Notes: generated by a model not told the origin, from the sequence alone. Positions 30,806 to 42,467 are shown, numbered from the stretch's first letter. The stretch is DNA of 64,000 nt from Diabrotica undecimpunctata (GCF_040954645.1 NC_092809.1:68027141-68091140), one strand, 5' to 3'. A program made the numbers and translations.

Positions 30806-32290
30806 ATTATACAATTTCTCGTTTGGGAATATTTACTATAAAAAGCATTTACAAGATACTTTTCTAATTCCCGTAAAAATGATTGTCTTCTATCAGTAAA
30901 AATCTATTAAGACATAGAAAGGGTTCTTTCAACGTCTACTGACGTAATTTGAGAATATTGAAGTTTTGGCATTATACTATAAGGCTATGGAACATGTTTC
31001 GTCAGAAGACTTATTTTCGTAGATATTTTTGACTATTTATAAAAAAAATTTAAACCCTTCATTCTTTGTTAAAGTCACTTTCGCTCTTTGCCTTATTTGA
31101 TCTCCAATTTTACCCTGCCCCACACTGTCATAAAAGTTTCAATATTACTCATGGACCCTCTTAAACTGAAGTATCCACTTTTTAACGATGAGATCATATC
31201 TGGTATAAGCCAAAATTAACTTTAATGAATAAAAATCTCTAGCTACACTTACATTTTGTAAAAAGTCCTAACTTTGAATTACACTTTGAGCGTCGTCCTC
31301 CATGTGCAAAATTAAGTCTCTAACGGCATCAAAATGTTCAGCATAGTATATAGCCGCGATAATCCATGTTTTTCATCTGGTAATTACAGGTTCTAGTGGT
31401 AAACTAACTCCAGACAGTCTCTCCCTATACATCTGCACTCTTAAAGGAGCTTTGATACTTTCTTAACATAATAATACTTTTTTAACATTTGAAATTAGCT
31501 TATTTACTAACGAAAATTCTGTTTTGATGATTTCTGCTACTCGATTTATCCCGTGCAGAAGACATGTTACATGCACCAAATTGGGGTAAAATACTGTAAG
31601 ATTCTGTCCTACTTTTACCATATAGGGTGCGGCATCAGAAGCACCAAAATCTTTTCTTCTGGCATTGGGTTTGGAAGAAAGAAGCTTGATAGAGACTGCT
31701 GTATGAATCTGGATACCGTCACATTATTGGTTTTGTCCAATTGCGTCGAAGCTATTAAGTATGTGTTTGTAGAATTATTTTCTTGAAGTCCTCCAATCAT
31801 CAGATATGCGATATGTCTGCCACAAGCATAGGTATTTTCATCCAAAACGATGTAGAAGTTTTTCTCGCCAATTAAAGATTTTATTTCGTGAAGAAATGTC
31901 TTATAAAACGAATGAACATTTTTCTTTCTGAAGGTTGACTCATCAGGAATGATTTGGTTGCAATGCCCCTGTAAAAAACTTCTAAATTATGGATGCTGAA
32001 GTTTTCTGAGTGGTATCTTAGCTGCCATCATAGTTTTACACAAGTCTTCTTGAAAAATTACCTTATCCGACTTAGATTTTGCACTCATATTTTGAAATGC
32101 GTTTTTAACATTCTGTTAAGCAGGCGCACATTTCATTTTTGCAACCTTCCCGATATGCAGTTTTTAAATGCTGATTCACTTGAAACTTTTTCTCACAAAC
32201 AATTATTTTTAAATAGGCTTCGCAAAAAACTTTTTCTCCTCTAAATTGTAACTCTTAATTCACGTCGCAGTTTTTACTATTTTCGCCATT
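30806..32290 (-). pseudogene. hAT-superfamily transposase relic
   Basis: The minus strand from about 32250 to 30806 gives, in several frames, FRSFLQGHCNQIIPDESTFRK, YIVLDENT-ACGRHIAYLMIGG (first catalytic Asp region), a [17 protein letters not shown] segment, [15 protein letters not shown] and TSVDVERTLSMS with ILTDRRQSFLRELEKYLV (the hAT C-terminal dimerisation domain, ending near 30806). The longest open piece is 31845-31615. The pattern is that of the hAT group often annotated as CGGBP1-like. Stops and frameshifts are numerous. Terminal inverted repeats were not found. Confidence 0.75.
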
Positions 32291-32295
32291 TTTAA

Positions 32296-32339
32296 AAACC
32301 AATCAAAACTCGCTATATATAGCGAGTTTTGATTGGTTT
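32296..32339. repeat. Perfect 44-bp palindrome
   Basis: The 22 bases aaaccaatcaaaactcgcta plus ta are followed directly by their exact reverse complement, with no spacer. It ends 4 bp before an (AT)n tract. Such spacer-free palindromes are usually unstable, so a perfect one is probably recent. Confidence 0.95.
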
Positions 32340-32340
32340 A

Positions 32341-32343
<3 letters not shown>

Positions 32344-32434
<91 letters not shown>
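32344..32434. repeat. (TA)n microsatellite, 91 bp
   Basis: Perfect alternating TA directly after the 44-bp palindrome. Confidence 0.97.
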
Positions 32435-32438
<4 letters not shown>

Positions 32439-33565
32439 GTGATATCAAGAATTTTAATATTAAAACTTTACAAAAATTATATATAAAACATTATTTAAAT
32501 TTTTGATTTATGATTTATATGATACCTTTCAATTTTGTTATCTCAGGTTTTACTCGTGCTTCAATATCTATACTTTACAGCTGATGGGTTAGGTTCAAAG
32601 AATAACGGAATAAAAAAGGCATATTATGATATGCAAATAATGTAATAAAATAAACTGATTAAAATACCTCCAAAAATTATTAGCATACAATGTTTATCAA
32701 ACAAAATTCGTTCTACGTACGTGAACCTTCAATAATGCATGGATAATATAATACAATTACAATCTAAAATACAGCTTATTATTCTACATAAACAAATCAA
32801 ATAATATTCAGTGTCCTTCCTAATGCAATTTTGATATATCGATTGTACCAAGAAAAATTTGTATGAATTATCCAATTCTCTCCACAGCTCCGTGTCTCCT
32901 CTCAGAACAAATTTCTCCTTCGACTATCGACAACTTATTCACACGTTACTAATATAATATAATATTTTTTTACCCAAAATTCTCAAATTGAATATATTAT
33001 GAATGTTTCTCCCGTTGAAACGCTTACTCTGCCTTGAGTTGTCCAATTCCTCGTTCTATGCAAAATGAACTATCAGTTCTCAGCAGCCTTCTATGTAATT
33101 GGCAATATTAAACAAGATATTGCAATTTAGTGTCGGCAATGCTCTCCTTCGAATGCACGTACCTTTCCAATGATGCCAGCCTCTTTTCCTCTCGCCAAAC
33201 TTAATCTCTCGTTCCGAAATAAACATAGATACGTAGAATACAAGTAGGAAAAGTTTACTTACAAATTTGTACCAGATCAGCTACCGTCGGACACACTTAC
33301 TTCACAAACTCACAACTTATTCTTTATCACTTACTACCCTTGGAGACCAACTCGAAAACCAACCATTCACTTCAAGAAACTGGAACTAACTAACTCTATC
33401 ATCTCATCTATCCATCCATCCAACCTCTCATTATACACACCCATCACCACTTTCCAAATTCTCGGCCAATCAGAAATTTGCATACCACTCCCACATAAAA
33501 TCAGAAATACCTACAAACTTTCCTAATTCATATTATTTCTACAAGGACACTTAATTTCTACTGGG
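32435..33565. other. No gene recognised
   Basis: AT-rich to moderately mixed sequence. Several aactaact and catcca-type short direct repeats occur at 33360-33440. No coding region with family resemblance was seen. Confidence 0.45.
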
Positions 33566-33580
33566 TATTTACATATTCCG

Positions 33581-33865
33581 GTCGATCGGATAGCCAAGCG
33601 GGCTGGGCGGCTGGCTTCTCCTTCGCTTCAATGCGAGAGATGTCAGTTCAAATCCCCGGCTCGGTGAACAGAAAACAAAAAGGCTAACGCAGTAGTTTAA
33701 AATTCTAAAATGAATCTGCGGCTTAGTCTAGAATATGCTGGTATCTGATCGGCCTATGGTGGAGCAGTACGGCAAGAGATAAGGGCTTGCGGCTAGGTGA
33801 TACTCCTCCATAGATCCCTACCGGAAGGGCGTGGAACGCCTAAATACCGGGTATATATTTATATA
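33581..33865 (+). mobile_element. tRNA-derived SINE with 15-bp target-site duplication
   Basis: The 285-bp element starts gtcgatcggatagccaagc. It carries an RNA polymerase III A-box-like tagccaagcgg (33591-33601) and a B-box-like gttcaaatccc (33646-33656), about 55 bp apart as in a tRNA gene, then a non-tRNA body and a short AT-rich tail (tatatatttatata). TATTTACATATTCCG occurs directly before it (33566-33580) and after it (33866-33880). The duplication shows retrotransposition by a non-LTR partner. The GC-rich body contrasts with its surroundings. Confidence 0.9.
33646..33656 (+). promoter_or_regulatory. Pol III B box in the SINE head
   Basis: gttcaaatccc fits the GTTCRANTCC B-box pattern and lies downstream of an A-box-like sequence at 33591-33601. 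Confidence 0.8.
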
Positions 33866-34198
33866 TATTTACATATTCCGAAAAATCATTTACTTATTAA
33901 CTATTTTTATTGTCCTGTTCATGGCGCAAACCCGGATTACGGAACACTTTATGGCTTATGGGGAAAAACCATCGTTAACTTCTATTCATTGTAAACGCAC
34001 TATTTGCGTGTTATATTATATTGTTATGTTATACAAAAGATTATTTATGACTAAGATTACCTTTCTTTAATTCCAAGCAGCTCGGAGTATTTTTATTTGC
34101 TATAATCTCTGAAATATTGATTTCATCATACATTTAATATTTCTACTCTTCAATTTTGAATACCACAACAATATATACATAATATAGTATATACATAA

Positions 34199-34250
<52 letters not shown>

Positions 34251-34260
34251 GTATATATAT
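34199..34260. repeat. Imperfect (TA)n tract at the gypsy B insertion edge
   Basis: Alternating TA with a few C or G interruptions, running directly into the TGTT end of the gypsy LTR. Confidence 0.9.
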
Positions 34261-35681
34261 TGTTATGAGTGTTTTTTAATAATATAGGGTTTTTATCGCG
34301 GTTCTCAAAGAATTAGTTTGTAAGTACTTTTTTAAATTATCTTTATTGTATCTATTATGAAACACACATATATATCTAACCTAGCCAATGTAAATTTAAA
34401 ATAAACTATCTTTAAATTGAAATTCTTATGAAACTAATTAAATTCCATAGACAATATAAAATTTAAACAAACTATCTTCAAAATTGAAATTGTTATGACA
34501 CTAACTAAATTATATTAACAAAATTTTGTACCTTTCTGTCACTGAATGCCTAAATGAACTGTTTTCCACTATATAGATTCTAATCACCACTCAATGTCTT
34601 CGTGCTTCGGTTATCCTTGTTTTTGTGAAATTACTTTTTCCAATTATCAGCTTCCACCAATTTAAAATATATTTCTTCTTAAGCATTTATAAACCACCAA
34701 GCAAACCAGCAAACAGCATTTATATTTATTCTTCTTTTCAGTATACCAATATCCAATCACCAAATATATTATATAATTTTAATTTTCAATTAATACTTCT
34801 TGCATTATCCAATCACCATTTATACATTACATAATTTTTAATCTTCAATAATATTTTCTTTATACTGTTTCTTAATCTTCATTTAACTCACTATATTGAA
34901 CAATTGGACTTTCTGTCTGATTATAATTGATCTGACTTCTATTTCATGCTAACTCTAATTAACTTTCATACTAAACTGGACTCATAGTAACTGTAACTCA
35001 TAACTGATCTGAATTCTTCTTACTAACTAAATGAACTCTAACTAACTTTCATACTAAACTGGACTCATAGTAACTGTAACTCATAACTGATGCCTTAAAT
35101 CCAAATCACCGGGTATTTATATCTTTTTCCATGTTCCAGAATCATCTGGTAAGAAATCCTATTCGAGTTTGTTCTATTTCTTCTTTATGGATGTTCTGGA
35201 AACAGTATATGTTCGATCCACAGACATAACCATTATTCCAGAATGTTCCACCGTAAACAAAGGTCAAATTCTGCATTCTGGAGAATTCTTTAATTTTCTA
35301 TTGATAATTTTGTTGACATTTAGGCTTTTCAGATCAGAATATACACTTAAATTAGTAACTAACACTCTAATTTAATAAAATACACATTTTAAACAACATA
35401 TCATTATAACCCCACTTTATATTCGTAATAATTATTAATTTCTATCTGTCACTTTCAAGAGTATTTTTGGTTGCCTAGTCACATGGCTCACTTAAATATA
35501 TCTACAACATTATAATTATTAAAATACAACTTTTTACAATTATTATATGCTAATTTCTTAAAAATGCCCTCACATAAATAATTTTTATAAAATTCTCTAG
35601 TATATAACTTATTAAAATAACCAAATACTTTTAATATCTAATATTATCTAGTATATAACTTGTAAATTAACCTTTTAAACA
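34261..35681 (-). repeat. 3' LTR of gypsy copy B (with internal tandem duplication)
   Basis: It runs from TGTTATGAG at 34261 to AACA at 35678-35681 and is followed inward by a pyrimidine tract (ttttctttctcc, 35684-35698), the complement of a polypurine tract. About 32 bp present near the inner edge of the 5' LTR are missing at 34269. A unit of about 58 bp, beginning aactctaattaactttc near 34950, repeats near 35036. Confidence 0.85.
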
Positions 35682-35774
35682 CTATTTTTCTTTCTCCTAT
35701 ATTCTATTCATTTCAATACCCCAAAATTAAATTTAAAATAAATAATTTACTTATTATTTTTTTAAATATTAATT

Positions 35775-36640
35775 TTATTATCTACATAGAGCACTGCAAG
35801 ATGATTAAAGTCCAAATGGTACTACTTTGAATTGATATACTACTCCATCTATCTGAAATCCTGTATACTGTCTACTTTTTCTTTTTAGAGGTATTAACCA
35901 GAAACTATGCTGTTAATCGATTTTAGTGAAAAATGACATTCATGTAATTCTTCCTAGTATTCCATCCATACTCATTGGTGCTTCAAATTGCTTTTCAGTA
36001 ATCTTGTTAATATTCCTTGCATCCAAACATAACCTGATTTCACCTGATCTTTTATGTACTACTACTATAGGGTTAATGAAACGTGTATCTGCCTTCTCAA
36101 TGATTCCATCTTCTAACATATTAATAATTGTTTTGTTTACTTCTTCTCTGTATTTATATGGTATTGGGTATGATTTTGTTTTAAAATCTTTTTCTTCTTT
36201 AACTTTTATACTATGGTATAATTTTGTGCAATTCTATTTTCTTTATTGACAAGTCCCTTGTGTTTCTGCAATATGGAAACGACTATTGATTTATATTCTT
36301 CAGGGCAATTTAAAACTTTTATCATATCTTCTTCTTAGTAAATAATATATCAACACATAAATCCTTGACAATAAATCCTTGCATAGTAATTTCTTGATTA
36401 AGAATATTAATTTTAAAATTGGCCAGTTTATCAATTTCACCCAACTTCTTATTATTTGCACCAAAATTTTAATTTTTGGAATCTTTATTATATCTGATAG
36501 TTTTAATGTATTAAAAATAAAATTCTCCGAGACTAAAGTACTTTCTGAACCAGTATCTATCATAATTTTAATCATTTTATTTTTGGCCAAAGCATTTATA
36601 TAAATTAAATTAATAGATTTAATAATTTTATCTTCATCTA
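35775..36640 (-). pseudogene. pol: Gypsy pol remnant, copy B (protease start, partial RT)
   Basis: The minus strand retains the protease start (DTGS, same as copy A) to about 36345, where the sequence jumps (deletion) into a region corresponding to about 7560 of copy A, then the RT N-terminal blocks to about 35775, where it stops before the YIDD box. Several frame changes exist, including a lost base near 36465 relative to copy A. The fragment cannot encode an enzyme. Confidence 0.8.
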
Positions 36641-36700
36641 GAGAAATAAATTCAGAAGGTTTTTCATAATAGCAATGGCCTAACTTGTAATTCAGAAAGT

Positions 36701-38299
36701 TTACTGAACAAAATTTTGATTATTAGAATTGTCAGATTGTATCTGACCACTTGGATCTGATGTCCTATGTCTTTCCCTACTATGACTTCTACTCACATTT
36801 TCTTGCCTTGTACTATTTCGTTCCCTGTCTTCGCAGACTTTATTCCTTCGTACACAATTTACCTGTCTGTTGTAATTAGGTCGTTCTGTATTTCTTCTAT
36901 TGTTAAAATCGTGTCTATTATAATTAGTATTGTTATTAAAATTTTGTCTATTATAACTAGTATTATTATTAAGATTCTGTCTATTTTGATTATTGTTATT
37001 ATTATTAAAATTTTGTAAACTATCACCATACCTAGTATTATTGTTATATGATTGTCTATATTGTTGATTATCATTCTTATTATATTGAAAGTTATTATCT
37101 CCTTTTCTATTGTTGTTATTATTACTTGTCATATTACCTCTTTGTATTCTTTGAATAAAATTAATAAAACTCTGTATTGTTTGAATATTTTGTACAGTTA
37201 CTGTTTGCACAACATCAGCATCAAAATGTCTAGATACATTTAAGACTGTTTCTTCCTCTCTAAGTGGTGGTTCCAAATATTTTGCAACCGTTATGAGTTT
37301 CAATGCATAATCTACCATATTTGATTTTAAATTGTGATTATACTTTTCAAAATATAGAATTTCTCTAAACTTGGCTTGTTCTAATTCACCCCAATAATAA
37401 TTTAAAAATTTATTTTCAAATGTTTGAAAATTATCTAAATCATTTTCAATACTAGCAAACCAAGTTGCTGCATTGTCATTTAATGTCATTCTAATATAAT
37501 CTTTAATATCATTAATATTATTCACAAATCTTAATTTATGTTTTAAACTATTTATGTATACTCTAGGATGCAAATTTTTTATATTACCAGAGAATTTAAT
37601 CCCAGTCTCATTTGTTAAATTTAAGTAAGGTCTCCCTATGTCTCTCATTTGTGAAATATCATCTATTCTCTGTTCCACATTTTTTATTTGATTATTATTT
37701 ATTTGGATATTTTGTAGTATATCATCAAATTTTTCTTCTTTGTTTCTCCTGTCTTCGTTAATTTTTACTTCTAAGTTACATTTCTGCAACTCTATTTTCT
37801 GTTCTATATCTATCTTATTATCTTGAATAATCCTCTTTACTTCTGTCCTCTCATTTTCTATCCTTTTCTTGTAGTCATTCCGTATATTTTTTATTTCATT
37901 TGCTGCTTTTTTCTCTGCAGTTTCAAGTTTTTTATCCATTTGTTTTTCTATTTGTTTTACAATTTTATTATTATTATCTTCTATTTTCTTTTCTAATTTT
38001 CTATAATTCTCGTATAATTTCTGTTCCATTTTTTTCATGTCTTCTTTGACTTCTTTTGAATTCTCTTCCATTTGTTTCGTATTCTCTTCCATTTCTTTCG
38101 TATTCTCTTCCATTGTCTTGTTCATCTGCATCATTAATGACATCAAAGCTGCCATATTGACATTTTCCTCTCTTTCTGGATTCATTTCTGCAGTATCTTG
38201 TGGAACTTGAACTAAACTCTCCTCTTGTATAGGTTGTGTTTCTACTTCCACATCTTCTTCATTCTTTTTGCTTCTTGTACCTTTCTTTCCTTGAGACAT
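36701..38299 (-). CDS. gag: Gypsy Gag polyprotein, intact (532 aa)
   Basis: A single open frame starts at MSQGKKGTRSKKNEED (38299) and ends at the TAA at 36701. Residues about 55-230 form a long charged coiled coil with MEEN-K units. The central part has GIKFSGN, WFASIEND and YYWGELEQAKF, landmarks of a retrotransposon capsid. From about residue 405 it becomes Asn/Gln-rich and then Arg/Ser-rich (SHSRERHRTSD). No CCHC knuckle is present, so RNA binding probably relies on the basic, low-complexity tail. It should assemble virus-like particles. Pol follows in the -1 frame through an AAATTTT slip site. The open frame contrasts with the ruined pol. Confidence 0.85.
   Translation of the reverse strand: MSQGKKGTRSKKNEEDVEVETQPIQEESLVQVPQDTAEMNPEREENVNMAALMSLMMQMNKTMEENTKEMEENTKQMEENSKEVKEDMKKMEQKLYENYRKLEKKIEDNNNKIVKQIEKQMDKKLETAEKKAANEIKNIRNDYKKRIENERTEVKRIIQDNKIDIEQKIELQKCNLEVKINEDRRNKEEKFDDILQNIQINNNQIKNVEQRIDDISQMRDIGRPYLNLTNETGIKFSGNIKNLHPRVYINSLKHKLRFVNNINDIKDYIRMTLNDNAATWFASIENDLDNFQTFENKFLNYYWGELEQAKFREILYFEKYNHNLKSNMVDYALKLITVAKYLEPPLREEETVLNVSRHFDADVVQTVTVQNIQTIQSFINFIQRIQRGNMTSNNNNNRKGDNNFQYNKNDNQQYRQSYNNNTRYGDSLQNFNNNNNNQNRQNLNNNTSYNRQNFNNNTNYNRHDFNNRRNTERPNYNRQVNCVRRNKVCEDRERNSTRQENVSRSHSRERHRTSDPSGQIQSDNSNNQNFVQ
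36710..36716 (-). promoter_or_regulatory. Candidate -1 frameshift heptamer, copy B
   Basis: Identical AAATTTT in the same codon phase and distance from the gag stop as in copy A (8264-8270). Confidence 0.55.
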
Positions 38300-38421
38300 T
38301 TTGAGACTTTACTTGTTCAAATATAATTAAAAATAAAATCTATAATTTTTTCTTTCTACTGATAATTAATTTAATTATATGAGAGCACTTATCTTCCCAA
38401 ACTAATTCTTTTAAATAGAGA

Positions 38422-38439
38422 GCCCCGCGGTGGGCGCCA
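38422..38439 (-). other. Primer-binding site of gypsy copy B
   Basis: Plus-strand gccccgcggtgggcgcca ends in the CCA of a tRNA 3' end and lies 3 bp from the LTR edge. Compared with copy A it restores the CCA-adjacent base but differs in the middle (gcggt against acgtt). Confidence 0.7.
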
Positions 38440-38442
38440 AAT

Positions 38443-39828
38443 TGTTATGATGTATTATTTGTGAATGGTGAGCAATGATTGTTTTTTAATAATATAGGGT
38501 TTTTATCGCGGTTCTCAAAGAATTAGTTTGTAAGTACTTTTTTAAATTATCTTTATTATATCTATTATGAAACACACATATATATCTAACCTAGCCAATG
38601 TAAATTTAAAATAAACTATCTTTAAATTGAAATTCTTATGAAACTAATTAAATTCTATAGAAAATGTAAAATTTAAACAAACTATCTTTAAAATTGAAAT
38701 TGTTATGACACTAACTAAATTATATTAACAAAATTTTGTACCTTTCTGTCACTGAATGCCTAAATGAACTGTTTTCCACTATATAGATTCTAATCACCAC
38801 TCAATGTCTTCGTGCTTCGGTTATCCTTGTTTTTGTGAAATTACTTTTTCAAATTATCAGCTTCCACCAATTTAAAATATATTTCTTCTTAACCATTTAT
38901 AAACCACCAAGCAAACCAGCAAACAGCATTTATATTTATTCTTCTTTTCAGTATACCAATATCCAATCACCAAATATATTATATAATTTTAATTTTCAAT
39001 TAATACTTCTTGAATTATCCAATCACCATTTATACATTACATAATTTTTAATCTTCAATAATATTTTCTTTATACTGTTTCTTAATCTTCATTTAACTCA
39101 CTATATTGAACAATTGGACCTTCTGTCTGATTATAATTAATCTGACTTCTATTTCATGCTAACTCTAATTAACTTTCATACTAAACTGGACTCATAGTAA
39201 CTGTAACTCATAACTGATCTGAATTCTTCTTACTAACTGAATGAACTCTAACTAACTTTCATACTAAACTGGACTCATAGTAACTGTAACTCATAACTGA
39301 TGCCTTGAATCCAAATCACCGGGTATTTATATCTTTTTCCATGTTCCAGAATCATCTGGTAAGAAATCCTATTCGATTTTGTTCTATTTCTTTTATATGG
39401 ATGTTCTGGAAACAGTATATGTTCGATCCACAGACATAACCATTATTCCAGAATGTTCCACCGTAAACAAAGGTCAAATTCTGCATTCTGGAGAATTCTT
39501 TAATTTTCTATTGATAATTTTGTTGACATTTAGGCTTTTCAGATCAGAATATACACTTAAATTAGTAACTAACACTCTAATTTAATAAAATACACATTTT
39601 AAACAACATATCATTATAACCCCACTTTATATTCGTAATAATTATTAATTTCTATCTGTCACTTTCAAGAGTATTTTTGGTTGCCTAGTCACATGGCTCA
39701 CTTAAATATATCTACAACATTATAATTATTAAAATACAACTTTTTACAATTATTATATGCTAATTTCTTAAAAATGCCCTCACATAAATAATTTTTATAA
39801 AATTCTCTAGTATATAACTCATTAAGAC
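38443..39828 (-). repeat. 5' LTR of gypsy copy B (outer end truncated)
   Basis: Nearly identical to 34261-35681 from TGTT to about 39828, where similarity ends 55 bp before the expected AACA terminus. It has the same internal tandem duplication (about 39160-39302). Confidence 0.85.
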
Positions 39829-40944
39829 TTTTTATTTATTTAATTACTTTAATTAATTATTTAATTAATTATCTAAGTGTCGCAAATCATACATAAAAAA
39901 AAACAATCTCAGGGTGCCATTTTATTAAACAAAAAAAAATAAATCAGCTTAGGTTATATTTATCTTTTCTCGTGGCTTCCATTATCTCTTAGTTGTACCC
40001 TATCGGGATAAAATAGCCGAAAGGAAATAATTAGAAATAACATAAATATGCAAATACAAATATCTTTTATTATTAAAAGAAATAATATGAAAATTTATCA
40101 ATAATTTATCGGTTTGTTTTTTTTTATAACATTGATAAAACAACATAAACAAGAAATTTGGATATTCGTAAAATAATTATACTTCCTATAAAAATTTTGA
40201 AATATTGGAATCTTTGTTCATATGTCGTTGTACTAAAAAAAATAGAATTCTTAATATTATAAAAAGAAACTTTTTAAATTTATTAAGCAATATTAATAAA
40301 TATCCTTTGACGTTAAAACAACTTTTATAAAATTTATGGTATTTTAAAATAGCAATAATTTTTGATCTTCTGATAGTATATAGTCTTTTATTTGAAACAA
40401 ACGAAAAAATTCGGTCACAAAAATTATTGACTGACCTTTTAATTCACACTCGACGATATCTCCTTTCTACCAAAACAGCTCCCCTTTGTTGATTATGTTA
40501 GGCTACCAATCAAAGCCTTCTCCGTTCTAAGTATCAACCTATCAGCATACCAGCAACTCTTTCCCCAAAACACGAGCAGGCCTCTTTTACCAGTACTCGT
40601 TTAACAAACTCCAAAATTCTCTCCTCTCTTTCATATACTTTAAATGTTCTTTTTATTTTCTTCAAATAATATTTGTTTACGTACTAATATTATACTAAAC
40701 TGGCGATGTTCATATTCCTCCAAGGACGATATAATATTATTTTTGCCCTTGCATTCCTCATTAGAAAGAGACTTCACAATATCGCTGACTACCTCTATCT
40801 CGATCTTTGTTATCCTGTTACACGTCTTGCATTTCACAACTTTGCGACTGAGACAAGAACGGAAAATATCACGTTATGGCAATCAAGAACTACAAACATA
40901 AAAGTGAGGAATAAGACAGAAATTACAGTCCCAGTCTATTTTGT
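39829..40944. other. No gene recognised
   Basis: AT-rich sequence. Overlapping short frames at 40640-40966 show no domain. Confidence 0.45.
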
Positions 40945-41600
40945 TTATATAGCAATAAAACACTGAAAACTTTGTTATATATTTTGTTATTATTCACAGG
41001 TCGTGATTGTTATTTTCTTATCACAGCTGTTAAATCACAGGGTAGTGATATTTAGCCCACCTCTAATGAAAGCACAAAATATACAGTCGCAACCATTTGA
41101 GACAATGCAAGCAGTTAAGAAAGGAGGTAGTGTAAGCCCAGTACTTTTTAAAATGTAATAGATGTGTTAGTAAAAGAACGTAAGAAAACGGTATAGGATG
41201 AAATAGAATGCAAATGATAAATGCAGAGATAAAGTACTGATAACAGCTGCTGGTATGTTGTTTTTCAAGAAGATCTTTTGCTTAAGTCTGTTGTTGATTG
41301 TTATAAGCTTTGTTGTGTTTCTTGTAAAGCAGTTTACATCGACTAAAGTGGCAAAACAACAGAGAATCGTGTTTCAGAACATTTAAAGTTAAATATTAAA
41401 TACAAAATCACAGACATTTGCAATAGTAACTCTGTTTTCTTTAACCATATACTTTCAACAAACCACTTCTATTCCCTTCTAGATGTATTCGTTAAACACG
41501 CTAAATCAAATGATATTAAAACAGTTTTGAATAAACAGCTTCTGCCATTACAGCCTCACATTTTCATCAACATAAACTTTTAAGTTAGTATAATGCAGTA
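40945..41600. mobile_element. PLE scraps: terminal segment and GIY-YIG relic
   Basis: At 40945-41030 the sequence aataaaacactgaaaactt followed by cttatcacagctgtt matches the outer end of the PLE duplication at 29.2-30.4 kb (left-arm orientation). At 41305-41590 the plus strand gives YKLCCVSCKAVYID, then after a stop SGK, NRVSEHLKL and FFNHILSTNH, a decayed GIY-YIG endonuclease of a different PLE subfamily. The G of YIG has been lost. Confidence 0.55.
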
Positions 41601-41805
41601 GTTCAACTGAACTTACCTTACTAAATTCTTCATTTGTAATCTTATTTGGTGAATTTTACTTTTAATTTCTTTACTATTATATATTTTGACTTAATGTATG
41701 CTTTCTATTACATTACTCGACCGCTGTTGTTACCGGACTCATTAAGTAGTTATGTCGTGGGATGCGCAGGAATACACGGTAATTTGAAAAAAAGGTTAAT
41801 TCTAG

Positions 41806-42226
41806 TGTGGGGGTATTAACAAACAAATGTACTATTACGAATTAATAGTACTTAATTAACAGAACTATTCCTTCGGTAACTCTGGCGAGAAAATGGACTT
41901 TTCCTCATTGGTGCAAATAATTATTAAAATTTAAATGGTTGCAATAAACAATCAAAAACAATTTATAGGTTTAGGTAAAACTAGGTAAAAACTTACCGCT
42001 GGGTCGAATTACCAGGGTTTGCACTACAAAACAACGAACGAAATCAATTTAATGTGCGTGCATGGGTTCCCGTGCCGGGTTGCGTCTCTTCTTTTCAACG
42101 ACTGGTGCTCTTCTGTCTTAAAGGGACGCATTCCACGAGCCCGATGGCGGTACTTATAGGGATCGTAGGAATACAGGGAGGACAAATGTATTGATTAATT
42201 TATACAACCATATTCAAATTTAAACA
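41806..42226 (-). repeat. 3' LTR of the BEL/Pao element
   Basis: 421 bp with TG...CA ends (TGTGGGGG to AAACA). By eye no difference from 47975-48395. Confidence 0.95.
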
Positions 42227-42242
42227 TTCTCCCCCCTTTAAA
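42227..42242 (-). other. Polypurine tract of the BEL/Pao element
   Basis: The plus-strand run ttctccccccttta gives a minus-strand AAAGGGGGGAGAA directly before the 3' LTR, the usual plus-strand primer site. Confidence 0.85.
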
Positions 42243-42467
42243 GGCCATAATGTCTTTAAAAAACAAAACGAATTCTAAAATTTTAAATACTATCATTACT
42301 TAAACAACTAAAACGATAATTAATACAAACAATTCCTATACAAATCTTAAACAAATATTCAAAATTAAACTAAAATAAAAAAAAAATTAAAATTAAAATG
42401 GTGGTTTCGTCGTGGTTCTATTTGATAAAAGCCGAACAAAACAACATCAGTAAAAAATGCTGACCAT

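Larger units (their letters stand above)
34261..39828 (-). mobile_element. Ty3/gypsy LTR retrotransposon, copy B, internally deleted
   Basis: In minus-strand order it has a 5' LTR (39828-38443), a primer-binding site (38439-38422), an intact gag (38299-36701), a pol remnant (36640-35775) and a 3' LTR (35681-34261). Everything from the RT palm onward (RNase H, integrase) is missing, and a second deletion of roughly 330 bp removes the region between protease and RT relative to copy A. The outer end of the 5' LTR stops about 55 bp short of the 3' LTR's equivalent. The copy is non-autonomous but still has an open Gag, a primer site and two LTRs. Confidence 0.88.

Noticed and set aside
33581..33660. 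A functional tRNA gene
   Set aside because: A- and B-box-like sequences are present, but the cloverleaf is not convincing, a non-tRNA body and AT tail follow, and a target duplication encloses it, so it is a SINE.
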